Source: an uncultured Alphaproteobacteria bacterium (lineage in GTDB: Bacteria; Pseudomonadota; Alphaproteobacteria; HIMB59; GCA-002718135). Taken from it: a stretch of 64,000 nucleotides of DNA. This document shows, piece by piece, positions 29,682 through 38,525 of the stretch. The DNA lies in the NCBI GenBank assembly GCA_902521315.1, contig CABYRH010000001.1, forward strand, positions 216,502 through 280,501, written 5' to 3'. The notes beneath the pieces were generated by a model. The model did not search any database, was not told where the DNA came from, and was given only the letters and a program-made list of their open reading frames with translations. The stretch's first letter is position 1. The number at the start of each line of letters is the position of its first letter. A program made the translations under genes and the position numbers.

Positions 29682-30924
29682 TTCTTAAACTCTTAATAGG
29701 ATCTATTCTGGCTGAACTTAAAGCTGGAAAAATAGTTGAGATAATTGATATGATTATAGCCACACAAAGTACGTAAACAACCTCATTTATACTAATCTTT
29801 GAAGGTAAAGATGATAAATAATAGACTTCTTCAGAAAAGAGCTTTGTCCCAAGTAAATATTCTAAAAAATTTTGAATTGATTTAATATTTATTGTGAAAA
29901 GTATTCCAATTATTAATCCTATTAATGAGCCAATCAAGCCAATTGAGATTCCAATAATAAAAAATATTTTTATAATACTTTTATTAGTCATTCCAATAGT
30001 TTTTAAAATGCCAATATCCTTATTTTTTTCTTTTACAAAAATAATTAAACCTGAAATAATATTTAATGAAGCAACTAAGATGATTAAAGAAAGGATAATA
30101 AACATAACATTCTTTTCCACTTTAAGTGCATTTATTAAAGTTTTATTTTGATCCTTCCAAGATATTGAATAAAAATTTAATAAAAGATTAGATGTTTCTA
30201 ATTCTACTTTATTTTTAAATAATTCAACTTCATTAGGAGATGATGTAAAGAATTCAATTTTGTTATATATATCTTCATCATATAAGAGTAATTTTCTAAC
30301 AAGTTCTGAAGATAAAAAAATTAAATTTGAATCATATTCATATAAACCTAGATCAAATACACCTACTACCTCCAATGTTTTAAACCTTGGAATATTTCCT
30401 AATATTGTTTTATCAGTCTTTGGAATTGCAATTTTAACCTTATCTCCCACGCTTAAATTCATTTCATTTGCTAAGGAGTCTCCAATTAATATTTCACTTT
30501 TTGGATTTTGAATTAATGCGCCCATATTAATTGAATTAAACAAATAATGATTTTTATCATATGCATCATAGCCTTTGATCATCACACCTTTTGAGTTATT
30601 TGATTTTATAATTAATCCATTTGTTTCAATAGATTTGTAGTGTTGATAAAAAAAAGAATTATCAATATTTAATATAAGTTCATCGGCCTGCTTATTTGTT
30701 ATCTTATCATCAAAACTATAAATATTAAGGTGCGAATTAAGTCCAATTATTCTGTTAGTTAGATCAATTCTAAAACCATTCATAACAGACATAACTATAA
30801 TAATTGCTGCTACTCCTAAACTAATACCTATTATTGAAAGCCAAGCGAAAATAGACACATAGCCATCGGATTTCTTAGAAAATAAAAACCTAAAAATCAG
30901 TAATCGTTCTGATTTAGAAATCAT
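29674..30924 (-). CDS. lolC: Lipoprotein-releasing permease LolC/LolE
   Basis: 416 aa inner-membrane permease. One N-terminal transmembrane segment (about 22-46, SIIGISLGVAAIIIVMSVMNGF) is followed by a large periplasmic domain. Three C-terminal transmembrane helices follow (about 275-300, 318-345, 380-405), i.e. MacB-core plus FtsX fold. Only one permease gene is present, which fits alphaproteobacteria, where a single LolC/E-type protein may form a homodimer. It lies between proS (no gap) and lolD (8-bp overlap). Confidence 0.92.
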   Translation of the reverse strand: MISKSERLLIFRFLFSKKSDGYVSIFAWLSIIGISLGVAAIIIVMSVMNGFRIDLTNRIIGLNSHLNIYSFDDKITNKQADELILNIDNSFFYQHYKSIETNGLIIKSNNSKGVMIKGYDAYDKNHYLFNSINMGALIQNPKSEILIGDSLANEMNLSVGDKVKIAIPKTDKTILGNIPRFKTLEVVGVFDLGLYEYDSNLIFLSSELVRKLLLYDEDIYNKIEFFTSSPNEVELFKNKVELETSNLLLNFYSISWKDQNKTLINALKVEKNVMFIILSLIILVASLNIISGLIIFVKEKNKDIGILKTIGMTNKSIIKIFFIIGISIGLIGSLIGLIIGILFTINIKSIQNFLEYLLGTKLFSEEVYYLSSLPSKISINEVVYVLCVAIIISIISTIFPALSSARIDPIKSLRSE

Positions 30925-32220
30925 CTATTTTTTTAACTTATTATTAATAAAATCAATTACACTACCGGATGAAATTTTTTCACTTTCATTATTTTGGCGA
31001 TTTTTTACTTCTACTAAATTATCTTTTAAATCTCTTTTACCAATAATAATTTGATATGGTGTCCCAATTAACTCATTATCAGATAATTTTTTTCCTATAC
31101 TGCAGATTCTATCATCTAAAATGACTTCAATATTATTTTTCATAAAGTATTCATAGTATTCTAATGATTTTGTGGCACAATCTTGATCTTCTGGCATTAA
31201 ATTAACTATGGAAACCTTAAATGGAGCAACTTCTAAAGGCCACCTAATTCCTTTTTCATCATGATAAGCTTCTATAATTGCACCCACAAGTCTTGAAACA
31301 CCAATGCCATATGATCCCATATGTACTGGAACATTTTTCCCACTTTTATCTTGAACAAATGCGTTTAATTTCTCAGAATATTTTGTTCCAAAATAAAATA
31401 TATGACCCACTTCAATACCCTTAGAAATTTTTAAATCTTTATTTGAAATTGGGCAATTTTTTTTATCATGTTGATCATCAACTGCAGCATAAAATGACTG
31501 CAATTCATTTGGGTCTATAGTTTCAGGGTTTAGTGTTTCTAATTTTTTATCGTAATAAAGTGTACTTTCACCAGTCTTAGCTAGTATTTGAAATTCATGA
31601 CTTAAGTTACCACCAATTGGGCCAGTTTCTGCTCTTAAGGAAATTGGTGTTAGACCCATTCTAATAAAAGTTTTTATATATGCTTTAAACATATTGTCAT
31701 AAGATTTCTTTGCTTCGTTTTCATCAAGATCAAATGAATAATTATCCTTCATTAAGAATTCTCTTCCTCGCATTACTCCAAACCTAGGCCTAACTTCATC
31801 TCGGAATTTCCATTGAATATGATAAAGATTTTTTGGAAGATCTTTGTAAGAATTTATATGTGCTTGAAATATATCTGTAATTAATTCTTCATTTGTTGGA
31901 CCGTAAAGCATTTCCCTTCCACTTCTATCTGTAATCCTTAACATTTCTTTTCCATAATCATCGTATCTTCCTGATTTAATCCATAAATCAGAGGATTGAA
32001 TCGTAGGCATAAGCAGTTCTACTGCTCCTGCATTATTTTGTTCCTCTCTAACAATCTGTTCAATTTTTTTTAATACAAGTAAACCTAGAGGTAACCACGA
32101 ATAAATACCAGCACTAGATTGTTTAATCATGCCAGCTCTGATCATTAATTTATGTGAAATTATTTCAGCATCTGATGGCGCGTCTTTAATAGTGGGAAGA
32201 AAAAAGTTAGAATATTTCAT
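30925..32220 (-). CDS. proS: Prolyl-tRNA synthetase (short alphaproteobacterial type)
   Basis: 431 aa class II synthetase. Motif 2 is visible as YHIQWKFRDEVRPRFGVMRGREFLMKDNYSFD, and motif 3 as GSYGIGVSRLVGAIIE. The anticodon-binding domain is C-terminal (about 330-431). The ~180-aa editing/INS domain of the E. coli enzyme is absent; after LRAETGPIGG the sequence goes straight on, as in the ~440-aa form usual in alphaproteobacteria. Cis-editing of Ala-tRNA(Pro) is thus probably missing. It overlaps the DUF1467 gene by 4 bp. Confidence 0.95.
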   Translation of the reverse strand: MKYSNFFLPTIKDAPSDAEIISHKLMIRAGMIKQSSAGIYSWLPLGLLVLKKIEQIVREEQNNAGAVELLMPTIQSSDLWIKSGRYDDYGKEMLRITDRSGREMLYGPTNEELITDIFQAHINSYKDLPKNLYHIQWKFRDEVRPRFGVMRGREFLMKDNYSFDLDENEAKKSYDNMFKAYIKTFIRMGLTPISLRAETGPIGGNLSHEFQILAKTGESTLYYDKKLETLNPETIDPNELQSFYAAVDDQHDKKNCPISNKDLKISKGIEVGHIFYFGTKYSEKLNAFVQDKSGKNVPVHMGSYGIGVSRLVGAIIEAYHDEKGIRWPLEVAPFKVSIVNLMPEDQDCATKSLEYYEYFMKNNIEVILDDRICSIGKKLSDNELIGTPYQIIIGKRDLKDNLVEVKNRQNNESEKISSGSVIDFINNKLKK

Positions 32221-32450
32221 TTATTAAATATATTTGATAAATCAAATCCAAATAAAATCAAAAAAAATAAAATTAAAGCTGATATTAATGAAGTTGCTAT
32301 AATTTTTATAAGAAGATATGGCTTAATTGGAGCACTTTTTGCATGTCCAGATTCTACTTTTTGGGGTACTTTTATCTTAATCGGTAGGAGTATAAAAAAT
32401 AAAATCCACCAAACAAGGATAAAAATTAGAACATGAGTAAATAGTGCCAT
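32217..32450 (-). CDS. DUF1467 family small membrane protein
   Basis: 77 aa with two transmembrane helices (about 4-24 and 48-72) around a cytoplasmic or periplasmic loop with KVPQKVESGHAKSAPIKPYL. This matches the DUF1467 family found between proS and rnj in many alphaproteobacteria. Function is unknown. It overlaps proS by 4 bp and shares one base with rnj, so it is certainly translated within the operon. The HAKSAP loop is the only strongly patterned part. Confidence 0.85.
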   Translation of the reverse strand: MALFTHVLIFILVWWILFFILLPIKIKVPQKVESGHAKSAPIKPYLLIKIIATSLISALILFFLILFGFDLSNIFNK

Positions 32451-34123
32451 TAAGATCGTATTAAATGAACTTCAATTTCTGGTTTTTTTTGAATTGAATT
32501 TTTTATAATCTTTCTAAAACTACTTTTAACTAAGTCAGATACTATAAGATCTGATGATTTTTGATCTTTGTTAAGTTTTGTATAGTTTTCTGTAAAAAGT
32601 ATTTTAAAATCATTTTTAATATTTTCTTCATCTATTCCCGGCAATCCTTTTAAAGTAAGTAACATATTTTTATTAATTGAATAGTCATCATCATTGATAA
32701 TTAAAGAAATTAAAACTAACCCCTCAAATGAATATTTCCTTCTCTCTTTAATAAATGCAGATTCAGAGTCGTAAAGATTTTTACCCTCAACAATTAACTT
32801 TCCAGTTTCAAATTTTTCAACAATTTTAGGTTCACTTGGTGCAATTTTGAGACATTTTCCATTTTCTAAAATTTTAGTAAATGGTACTTGAGATGAGTAA
32901 GATAATTGTTTATGTGCCTCTAGATGCATAGGTTCACCATGCACAGGAATAGATAAGTAAGGTTTTGTCCAATTATACATTTGTTTTATTTCATCTGCAT
33001 AACCATGACCTGAAACATGTACTAAATCATCATCAGCAGTTACTATCTCAACTCTTTGTCTAATAAGTAAGTTCTTTAAATTATTTATAGATTTTTCATT
33101 ACCAGGAATATCTCTAGAGCTAAAAATTACTACATCTTCAGGCTCTAAATGTAAATGTTGATGAGAATTATAAGCTATTCTGAAAAGCGCAGATCTTTTT
33201 TCACCCTGACTTCCAGTACAAATTATGACTAAATTTTCTCTTGGTATATAAGAGGCCTCATCTTCACTAATAAAAATTTCATCATCTGCAACATAACCAC
33301 ATTTTCTTGCTACTTCGATATTTTTTTTCATACTCCTACCAACAAGAGCGACCTTTCTTTTATTTTTTTTTGCCGCTTGAATAATATTTTTCATTCGTGC
33401 AATATTTGAAGAAAAACAGGTAACAACAATTCTATTTGAAAATCTTGAAAATATACTTGTCAGTTCATCTCTAACATCACTTTCAGATTCTGATTTACCA
33501 GGCACATTTGCGTTAGTAGAGTCACCTATTAAAGCAAGTAATCCATCGTTTCCTAATTTTTCAAATTTTTCTTTTGAAAATGATTTTCCTAAAGTAGGTG
33601 AATGATCTATTTTCCAATCAGCAGTATGAAGTAATGATCCATATGTTGTTTTAATTACTATTGCAGTTGGTTCAGGAATTGAGTGTGTAGTGGGGATAAA
33701 ACTTATATCAAAATTATTGAGTTTTAATTTCTTGTCTAGATTTATCTCTTTTAAAGTAAATCCTTCTACTTTATTGAATTCTTTCAATCTATTTTCAATA
33801 AGAAATTTTGCAAATTTACTAGCATATACAGGACATTTAATTTTATTTGCTAAGAACGCAACTGCTCCTGCATGATCTTCATGACCATGGCTGATAATAA
33901 TAGCCTCGAGATTATCTTCTAAACTTTCAATATGATCTATTTTTGGTACCAATAAATCTACTCCAGGAAACTTTTCATCTGCAAAGGAAAGACCTAAATC
34001 TATCATTATCCATTTTCCATCACATCCGTAAAGATAACAATTTGCACCTATTTCTCCAATACCTCCAAGAGATACAAAGTATAGTCCTTCATTAAAATCA
34101 TTTAGTTGTAAATTATTACTCAT
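32450..34123 (-). CDS. rnj: Ribonuclease J (metallo-beta-lactamase/beta-CASP nuclease)
   Basis: 557 aa. RNA exo-/endonuclease. The metallo-beta-lactamase metal motif is H79-G-H81-E-D83-H84 in SHGHEDHAGA, with TADWKIDHSPT further on. The beta-CASP domain shows GDSTNANVPG, VVTCFSSNIARM, and VHVSGHGYADEI and PVHGEPMHLEAH near its end. The C-terminal ~110 residues form the family's dimerisation domain. It overlaps coaX by 8 bp. An additional role of its product in processing the long polycistronic mRNAs here is speculation. Confidence 0.94.
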   Translation of the reverse strand: MSNNLQLNDFNEGLYFVSLGGIGEIGANCYLYGCDGKWIMIDLGLSFADEKFPGVDLLVPKIDHIESLEDNLEAIIISHGHEDHAGAVAFLANKIKCPVYASKFAKFLIENRLKEFNKVEGFTLKEINLDKKLKLNNFDISFIPTTHSIPEPTAIVIKTTYGSLLHTADWKIDHSPTLGKSFSKEKFEKLGNDGLLALIGDSTNANVPGKSESESDVRDELTSIFSRFSNRIVVTCFSSNIARMKNIIQAAKKNKRKVALVGRSMKKNIEVARKCGYVADDEIFISEDEASYIPRENLVIICTGSQGEKRSALFRIAYNSHQHLHLEPEDVVIFSSRDIPGNEKSINNLKNLLIRQRVEIVTADDDLVHVSGHGYADEIKQMYNWTKPYLSIPVHGEPMHLEAHKQLSYSSQVPFTKILENGKCLKIAPSEPKIVEKFETGKLIVEGKNLYDSESAFIKERRKYSFEGLVLISLIINDDDYSINKNMLLTLKGLPGIDEENIKNDFKILFTENYTKLNKDQKSSDLIVSDLVKSSFRKIIKNSIQKKPEIEVHLIRS

Positions 34124-34877
34124 AAAAATGTTTGTTTCCGATTTCTTTTATTCCTTCTAATGTCAAATGTTCCATATATATAGGTTTATAAATAATTTTA
34201 TCCCTAAATATTTTACCTAGACCGCCCGTAATATAGACTTTGGGCTTAAAGTTATTCTCCTTAGTAATTTGCTTTAATATGCCATTAACTGCATGTAAAT
34301 AACCAAAATAGAAACCTGATTGAATAGAAGCTGATGTATTATTATTAACAATTTTATTTGCTTTTGAGATTTTTGAAGTTTTTATTAACTCAGCATTTTT
34401 AAAAAGTGTCTCCATTGAAAGATTTATACCTGGAAAAATTAATCCGCCTAAATATTGATTATTTTTGATGACATCAAAAGTAGTGGCTGTACCAAAGTCG
34501 ACAATTATACAGTCTTTGATTTTCTTACTATATACATAGGCATAGTTTGCTATTCGATCACTTCCAATTTGATTTAAATTATAATTGATACTCTTTCTAA
34601 ATGATATTTTTTTCGGATTAATTACATAAAATTTGAATTTATTCTTTTGAAAAATATTTTTAAAAATTAAATTTAAAGAAGGCACAACAGAGGACAAGAT
34701 ACAAAATCTATCTTTAAGATTATTAACCAACCTTTTGTTAGATTTAAAAAATTTATTAATTTCTTTTTTTGTAATATTGATTTTTTTTTCTGTTTTTAAT
34801 CGAATAATTTTAATTAATTTATTTTTTGTATAAAAACCTATAACTATATTCGTATTACCTACATCTATAACAATCAT
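34116..34877 (-). CDS. coaX: Type III pantothenate kinase
   Basis: 253 aa. Phosphorylates pantothenate, the first step of CoA synthesis. N-terminal VIDVGNTNIVIGFY is the ASKHA phosphate-binding loop. IGSDRIANYAYVYS and IVDFGTATTFDVI are the conserved type III motifs, as is GGLIFPGINLSMETLF; TGGLGKIF is near the C-terminus. It starts on the last base of birA and overlaps rnj by 8 bp. The birA-coaX-rnj order is common in alphaproteobacteria. Confidence 0.95.
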   Translation of the reverse strand: MIVIDVGNTNIVIGFYTKNKLIKIIRLKTEKKINITKKEINKFFKSNKRLVNNLKDRFCILSSVVPSLNLIFKNIFQKNKFKFYVINPKKISFRKSINYNLNQIGSDRIANYAYVYSKKIKDCIIVDFGTATTFDVIKNNQYLGGLIFPGINLSMETLFKNAELIKTSKISKANKIVNNNTSASIQSGFYFGYLHAVNGILKQITKENNFKPKVYITGGLGKIFRDKIIYKPIYMEHLTLEGIKEIGNKHFYE

Positions 34878-35611
34878 TAAATTATTCTAGCATTATATAT
34901 ATTTTCAAAATTAATATTATTTTTTAAAGTGATTGAACCATCTGGGTTAAGATTATGAAATATTCCTTGTTTTACATTTTGTTCATCAATTTTTAAATTA
35001 ATATTGCCTCCTAAATATAATAATCTACTTTTATATTCAGTCATAATTTTTTCGTGATTATTTAGCAGTTGTTTAAAATTGTTAAAATAGTTTTCCATAA
35101 TTTCATATACAAAATAAAAGTTGTTAATTTCTTTATTGTATTTATTAATATTAGTTGTTGGATAATTTTCAATTTTTGGAGAAGATACTATATTAACTCC
35201 AAAACCAGTATTTATATATTTATCACTTTTGATACTAAATAGTTCAGAAATTATTCCAGAAATTTTTTCTTTGTTAATTAAAATGTCATTTGGCCATTTA
35301 ATTTGAGTTTTAACATTACAAATATTTTCAATCACAGAACAGATCATATTAGTAATAAAAGCATTATTTAAAAAATGATTTTCTATTGGCAATATATTTT
35401 TAGATAAAATAGAAATATAAACATTATTTTTTGGACTTTCCCAAGTTGTTCCCCGTCTTCCAAATCCTTTTTTTTGTTCATTTGCCATCAAGCATATATT
35501 TCTATTATAAATAAGTTTTTTAACTTCTGACATTGTAGAATCTACAGATTCAATAAAATGAAAATCAAAATTGTTTTTATCTAATAGATTTTTAATTTTA
35601 TCTAATGACAT
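34877..35611 (-). CDS. birA: Biotin-[acetyl-CoA carboxylase] ligase
   Basis: 244 aa. Attaches biotin to the carboxyl carrier protein. The biotin-adenylate loop is KGFGRRGTTWESP (canonical GRGRxGRxW form, here RRGTTW). VYISIL, IKWPNDILINKEKISGI and the TGFGVNIV motif follow, then a short C-terminal SH3-like domain. There is no N-terminal helix-turn-helix, so it should not act as a repressor. It lies 3 bp after nuoN. Confidence 0.92.
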   Translation of the reverse strand: MSLDKIKNLLDKNNFDFHFIESVDSTMSEVKKLIYNRNICLMANEQKKGFGRRGTTWESPKNNVYISILSKNILPIENHFLNNAFITNMICSVIENICNVKTQIKWPNDILINKEKISGIISELFSIKSDKYINTGFGVNIVSSPKIENYPTTNINKYNKEINNFYFVYEIMENYFNNFKQLLNNHEKIMTEYKSRLLYLGGNINLKIDEQNVKQGIFHNLNPDGSITLKNNINFENIYNARII

Positions 35612-35614
35612 TAA

Positions 35615-37051
35615 TCAAATAGTCAAACTTGCAGATATATTAATCAATAAAGACGGATAAAATATAAAACAAATAATTAAAAATAAACTTAAGGATAAAA
35701 TAATTTTTGATTGAAAAGAAATTTGAAAATTAGTTATTCCTTCACTTTTACTTTCATCAAAATACATTATCTTAATAATTCTTAAATAATAAAAAGCAGA
35801 AATTACACTAGCTAGAACACCAAGAACTGAAAGTACATATAATTCTTGTTCAATTGCAGCAATGAAAACATAAAACTTTCCAAAAAATCCTATAAATGGG
35901 GGGATGCCAGCCATAGATAGCATTATTATTGAAATAGAAAGACTAACGATTGGATTACTTTTACTTAACCCTTTTAAATCGCTTATATCAATTAAATATT
36001 CATTTTTAACTTTTAACGAAAGTAAAATAGCAAAAATAGCAACATTCATTATCATGTATGAAAACATATAAATTGATGCTGCTTTAATTCCATCATCATT
36101 TGCAGCAACTAAAGCAATTAAGATATAGCCTATATGTCCGATAGAACTATAAGCTAATAATCTTTTAATATTTGACTGTGCTATAGCAGCTACAGCTCCA
36201 AGAAACATTGAGGCTATTGATAAAAATAAAATTATTTGACTCCATTCTAAGTAAAAATTTTCAAATGGAACTAAGCAAAAACGATAAATTAAAGCTACTG
36301 CAGCAATCTTAGGGACAATAGCAAAAAAACCTGTAATTGAGTTTGGGGCTCCTTCATAAACATCGGGAGTCCACATATGGAAAGGTACGGCTGAAACCTT
36401 AAAAGCCAAGCCTACCATCACAAATACAAGCCCAAATATCAAACCTAAATTTAAATTATCATATTTTGATAAATAGAAACTTATATTATCAAAATTCATT
36501 GAACCAGTAAATCCATAAATTAAGGAGAAACCATACAAAAGTATACCAGACGATAATGCTCCTAAAATAAAGTATTTTACTCCTGACTCAGCTGATGAGA
36601 TTGAATCTCTTTTTATTGCTGCAGCAACATATAGAGATAAACTTTGTAGTTCTATTGCTAGATACATGGACATAAGATTATTTGAAGCAATCATTAACAT
36701 CATCCCAAGTGTAGAAAATAAAAATAAAACAGGAATTTCATAATTTTTAAGCTTAATGCCTAAGAAATAATCTTTAGAAATAATGATACTAGCTATAGAT
36801 CCTAATAGAGCTAAAATTTTAAAAAAATTTATAAAAGAAGAGTGGCTAAATAAATTTTTATAATTTGCAAAATTTGATTCACTATCATAGTAAACAAGCA
36901 AAATGGTTAATAATAAAACGAAAACTGCTAGATTGGAAGTTTGTCTAAATGCATTCTTTTTTAAAAAAAGTCCAAAAAGTAAGCAAACAAAAGAAGAGGA
37001 TGCTAAAAAAATTTCGGGTATAAAAAAAATATTGTAAATATTATTTAGCAT
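35615..37051 (-). CDS. nuoN: NADH-quinone oxidoreductase subunit N
   Basis: 478 aa antiporter-like proton-pumping subunit of complex I, about 14 transmembrane helices. Diagnostic segments: SMYLAIELQSLSLYVAAA, SGVKYFILGALSSGILLYG, FKVSAVPFHMWTPDVYEGAP, and NIKRLLAYSSIGHIGYILIA. The conserved Glu (in AIELQS) and Lys residues of the pump channel are present. Overlaps nuoM by 11 bp. Confidence 0.96.
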   Translation of the reverse strand: MLNNIYNIFFIPEIFLASSSFVCLLFGLFLKKNAFRQTSNLAVFVLLLTILLVYYDSESNFANYKNLFSHSSFINFFKILALLGSIASIIISKDYFLGIKLKNYEIPVLFLFSTLGMMLMIASNNLMSMYLAIELQSLSLYVAAAIKRDSISSAESGVKYFILGALSSGILLYGFSLIYGFTGSMNFDNISFYLSKYDNLNLGLIFGLVFVMVGLAFKVSAVPFHMWTPDVYEGAPNSITGFFAIVPKIAAVALIYRFCLVPFENFYLEWSQIILFLSIASMFLGAVAAIAQSNIKRLLAYSSIGHIGYILIALVAANDDGIKAASIYMFSYMIMNVAIFAILLSLKVKNEYLIDISDLKGLSKSNPIVSLSISIIMLSMAGIPPFIGFFGKFYVFIAAIEQELYVLSVLGVLASVISAFYYLRIIKIMYFDESKSEGITNFQISFQSKIILSLSLFLIICFIFYPSLLINISASLTI

Positions 37052-38525
37052 TGGCTATTTCATAGTTTATTATAATTAGTTCAAGTGATAATCTCATAGG
37101 ATCTAAAAATAGATTTGGGAATATACCTAGTAATATTACTGAAATTGCTAAAGGAATTAATATGATTTTCTCTCTTGTGTTTATATCTAAAATATCTGCA
37201 AGTTTATTATTAGTTATGGTGCCAAAAATAATTCTTTTATAAAGGTATAGCATGTAAACAGCGGATAATATTATTCCAAAAGCCGCGCCAATAACAACAT
37301 AACTTGAAAATTTAAATGCGCCAACAATAACTAAAAATTCTCCAATAAAACCACTAGTTCCAGGCAATCCAACTGATCCCAGCATAAAAATCATAAATAC
37401 TGTTGCATAAAGTGGCATTCTTTGAACTAATCCTCCGTAAAATTCAATTTCTCTAGTATGCATTCGATCATAAATAACACCAACACATAAAAATAAAGCT
37501 GCTGAAACTAGTCCATGACTAATCATTTGCATCATTGCTCCTTCTAAACCTTGTTGATTCACTAAGAAAATTCCAATTGTTACAATTCCCATATGAGCAA
37601 CAGATGAATATGCAATTAGTTTTTTAATATCAGTTTGTGCTAGTGCTACTAAGGAAGTGTATACTATGGCAACTATACTTAATGTCATAATTAAAGGAAT
37701 AAAAGTCTCTGTTGCTTCTGGAAGCATACCTAAAGAGAAACGGATAAAACCATATCCACCCATTTTTAAAAGTACTCCAGCTAAAATAACTGATCCAGCT
37801 GTTGGAGCTTCAACATGGGCATCGGGCAACCATGTATGAAACGGCCACATAGGAATTTTAACTGCAAAGGAAGCAAAGAAGGCGAGCCATAGAAACAATT
37901 GAGTATTATAGGAAAAATAATTACCTTGTAAGAATTCAATACTCATTGAACTTGTATTTCTATACATCACAATAATAGCAATCAACATGAGTACTGACCC
38001 CAAAAGAGTGTAGAGAAAGAATTTAAAAGAAGCATAGATTCTTCTATTACCTCCCCATATACCTATGATTAGATACATTGGTATTAATACTGCTTCAAAA
38101 AAAATATAAAATAAAAGTATGTCTATAGAAGCAAACATTCCAATCATTACAGTCTCTAAAAATAAAAAAGAAAGCATGTATTCCTTGACTCTTTTTTTTA
38201 TATTATTCCAACTAGCTAAAATACAAAGTGGGGTCAAAAATGTACTTAGTAAAATCATAAAAAGTGAGATACCGTCAACTCCAACATGGTAGAAGAAATT
38301 AAAATCATCAAACCATCTAAATTTTTCTTCATATTGATAAGACGGATTGGAATAATCAAATTGCAACCAGAGTATTAAACTTAAAATAAATGTTCCGAAT
38401 GTTGCTAGTAAAGCGGCCCATTTAATATTAATTGACGTTAATTCATCTTCTTTAATAAAAAGAATAATTAAAGCACTAATTAAAGGTAAAAAAATTATTA
38501 CCGATACTAATGGCCAGTCAATCAT
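37041..38525 (-). CDS. nuoM: NADH-quinone oxidoreductase subunit M
   Basis: 494 aa, ~14 transmembrane helices. Antiporter-like complex I subunit. Conserved YIFFEAVLIPMYLIIGIWGG, FAVKIPMWPFHTWLPDAHVEAPTAGSV and TDIKKLIAYSSVAHMG contain the key Glu and Lys residues of the proton channel. It is adjacent to nuoL (no gap) and overlaps nuoN by 11 bp. Confidence 0.97.
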   Translation of the reverse strand: MIDWPLVSVIIFLPLISALIILFIKEDELTSINIKWAALLATFGTFILSLILWLQFDYSNPSYQYEEKFRWFDDFNFFYHVGVDGISLFMILLSTFLTPLCILASWNNIKKRVKEYMLSFLFLETVMIGMFASIDILLFYIFFEAVLIPMYLIIGIWGGNRRIYASFKFFLYTLLGSVLMLIAIIVMYRNTSSMSIEFLQGNYFSYNTQLFLWLAFFASFAVKIPMWPFHTWLPDAHVEAPTAGSVILAGVLLKMGGYGFIRFSLGMLPEATETFIPLIMTLSIVAIVYTSLVALAQTDIKKLIAYSSVAHMGIVTIGIFLVNQQGLEGAMMQMISHGLVSAALFLCVGVIYDRMHTREIEFYGGLVQRMPLYATVFMIFMLGSVGLPGTSGFIGEFLVIVGAFKFSSYVVIGAAFGIILSAVYMLYLYKRIIFGTITNNKLADILDINTREKIILIPLAISVILLGIFPNLFLDPMRLSLELIIINYEIANAK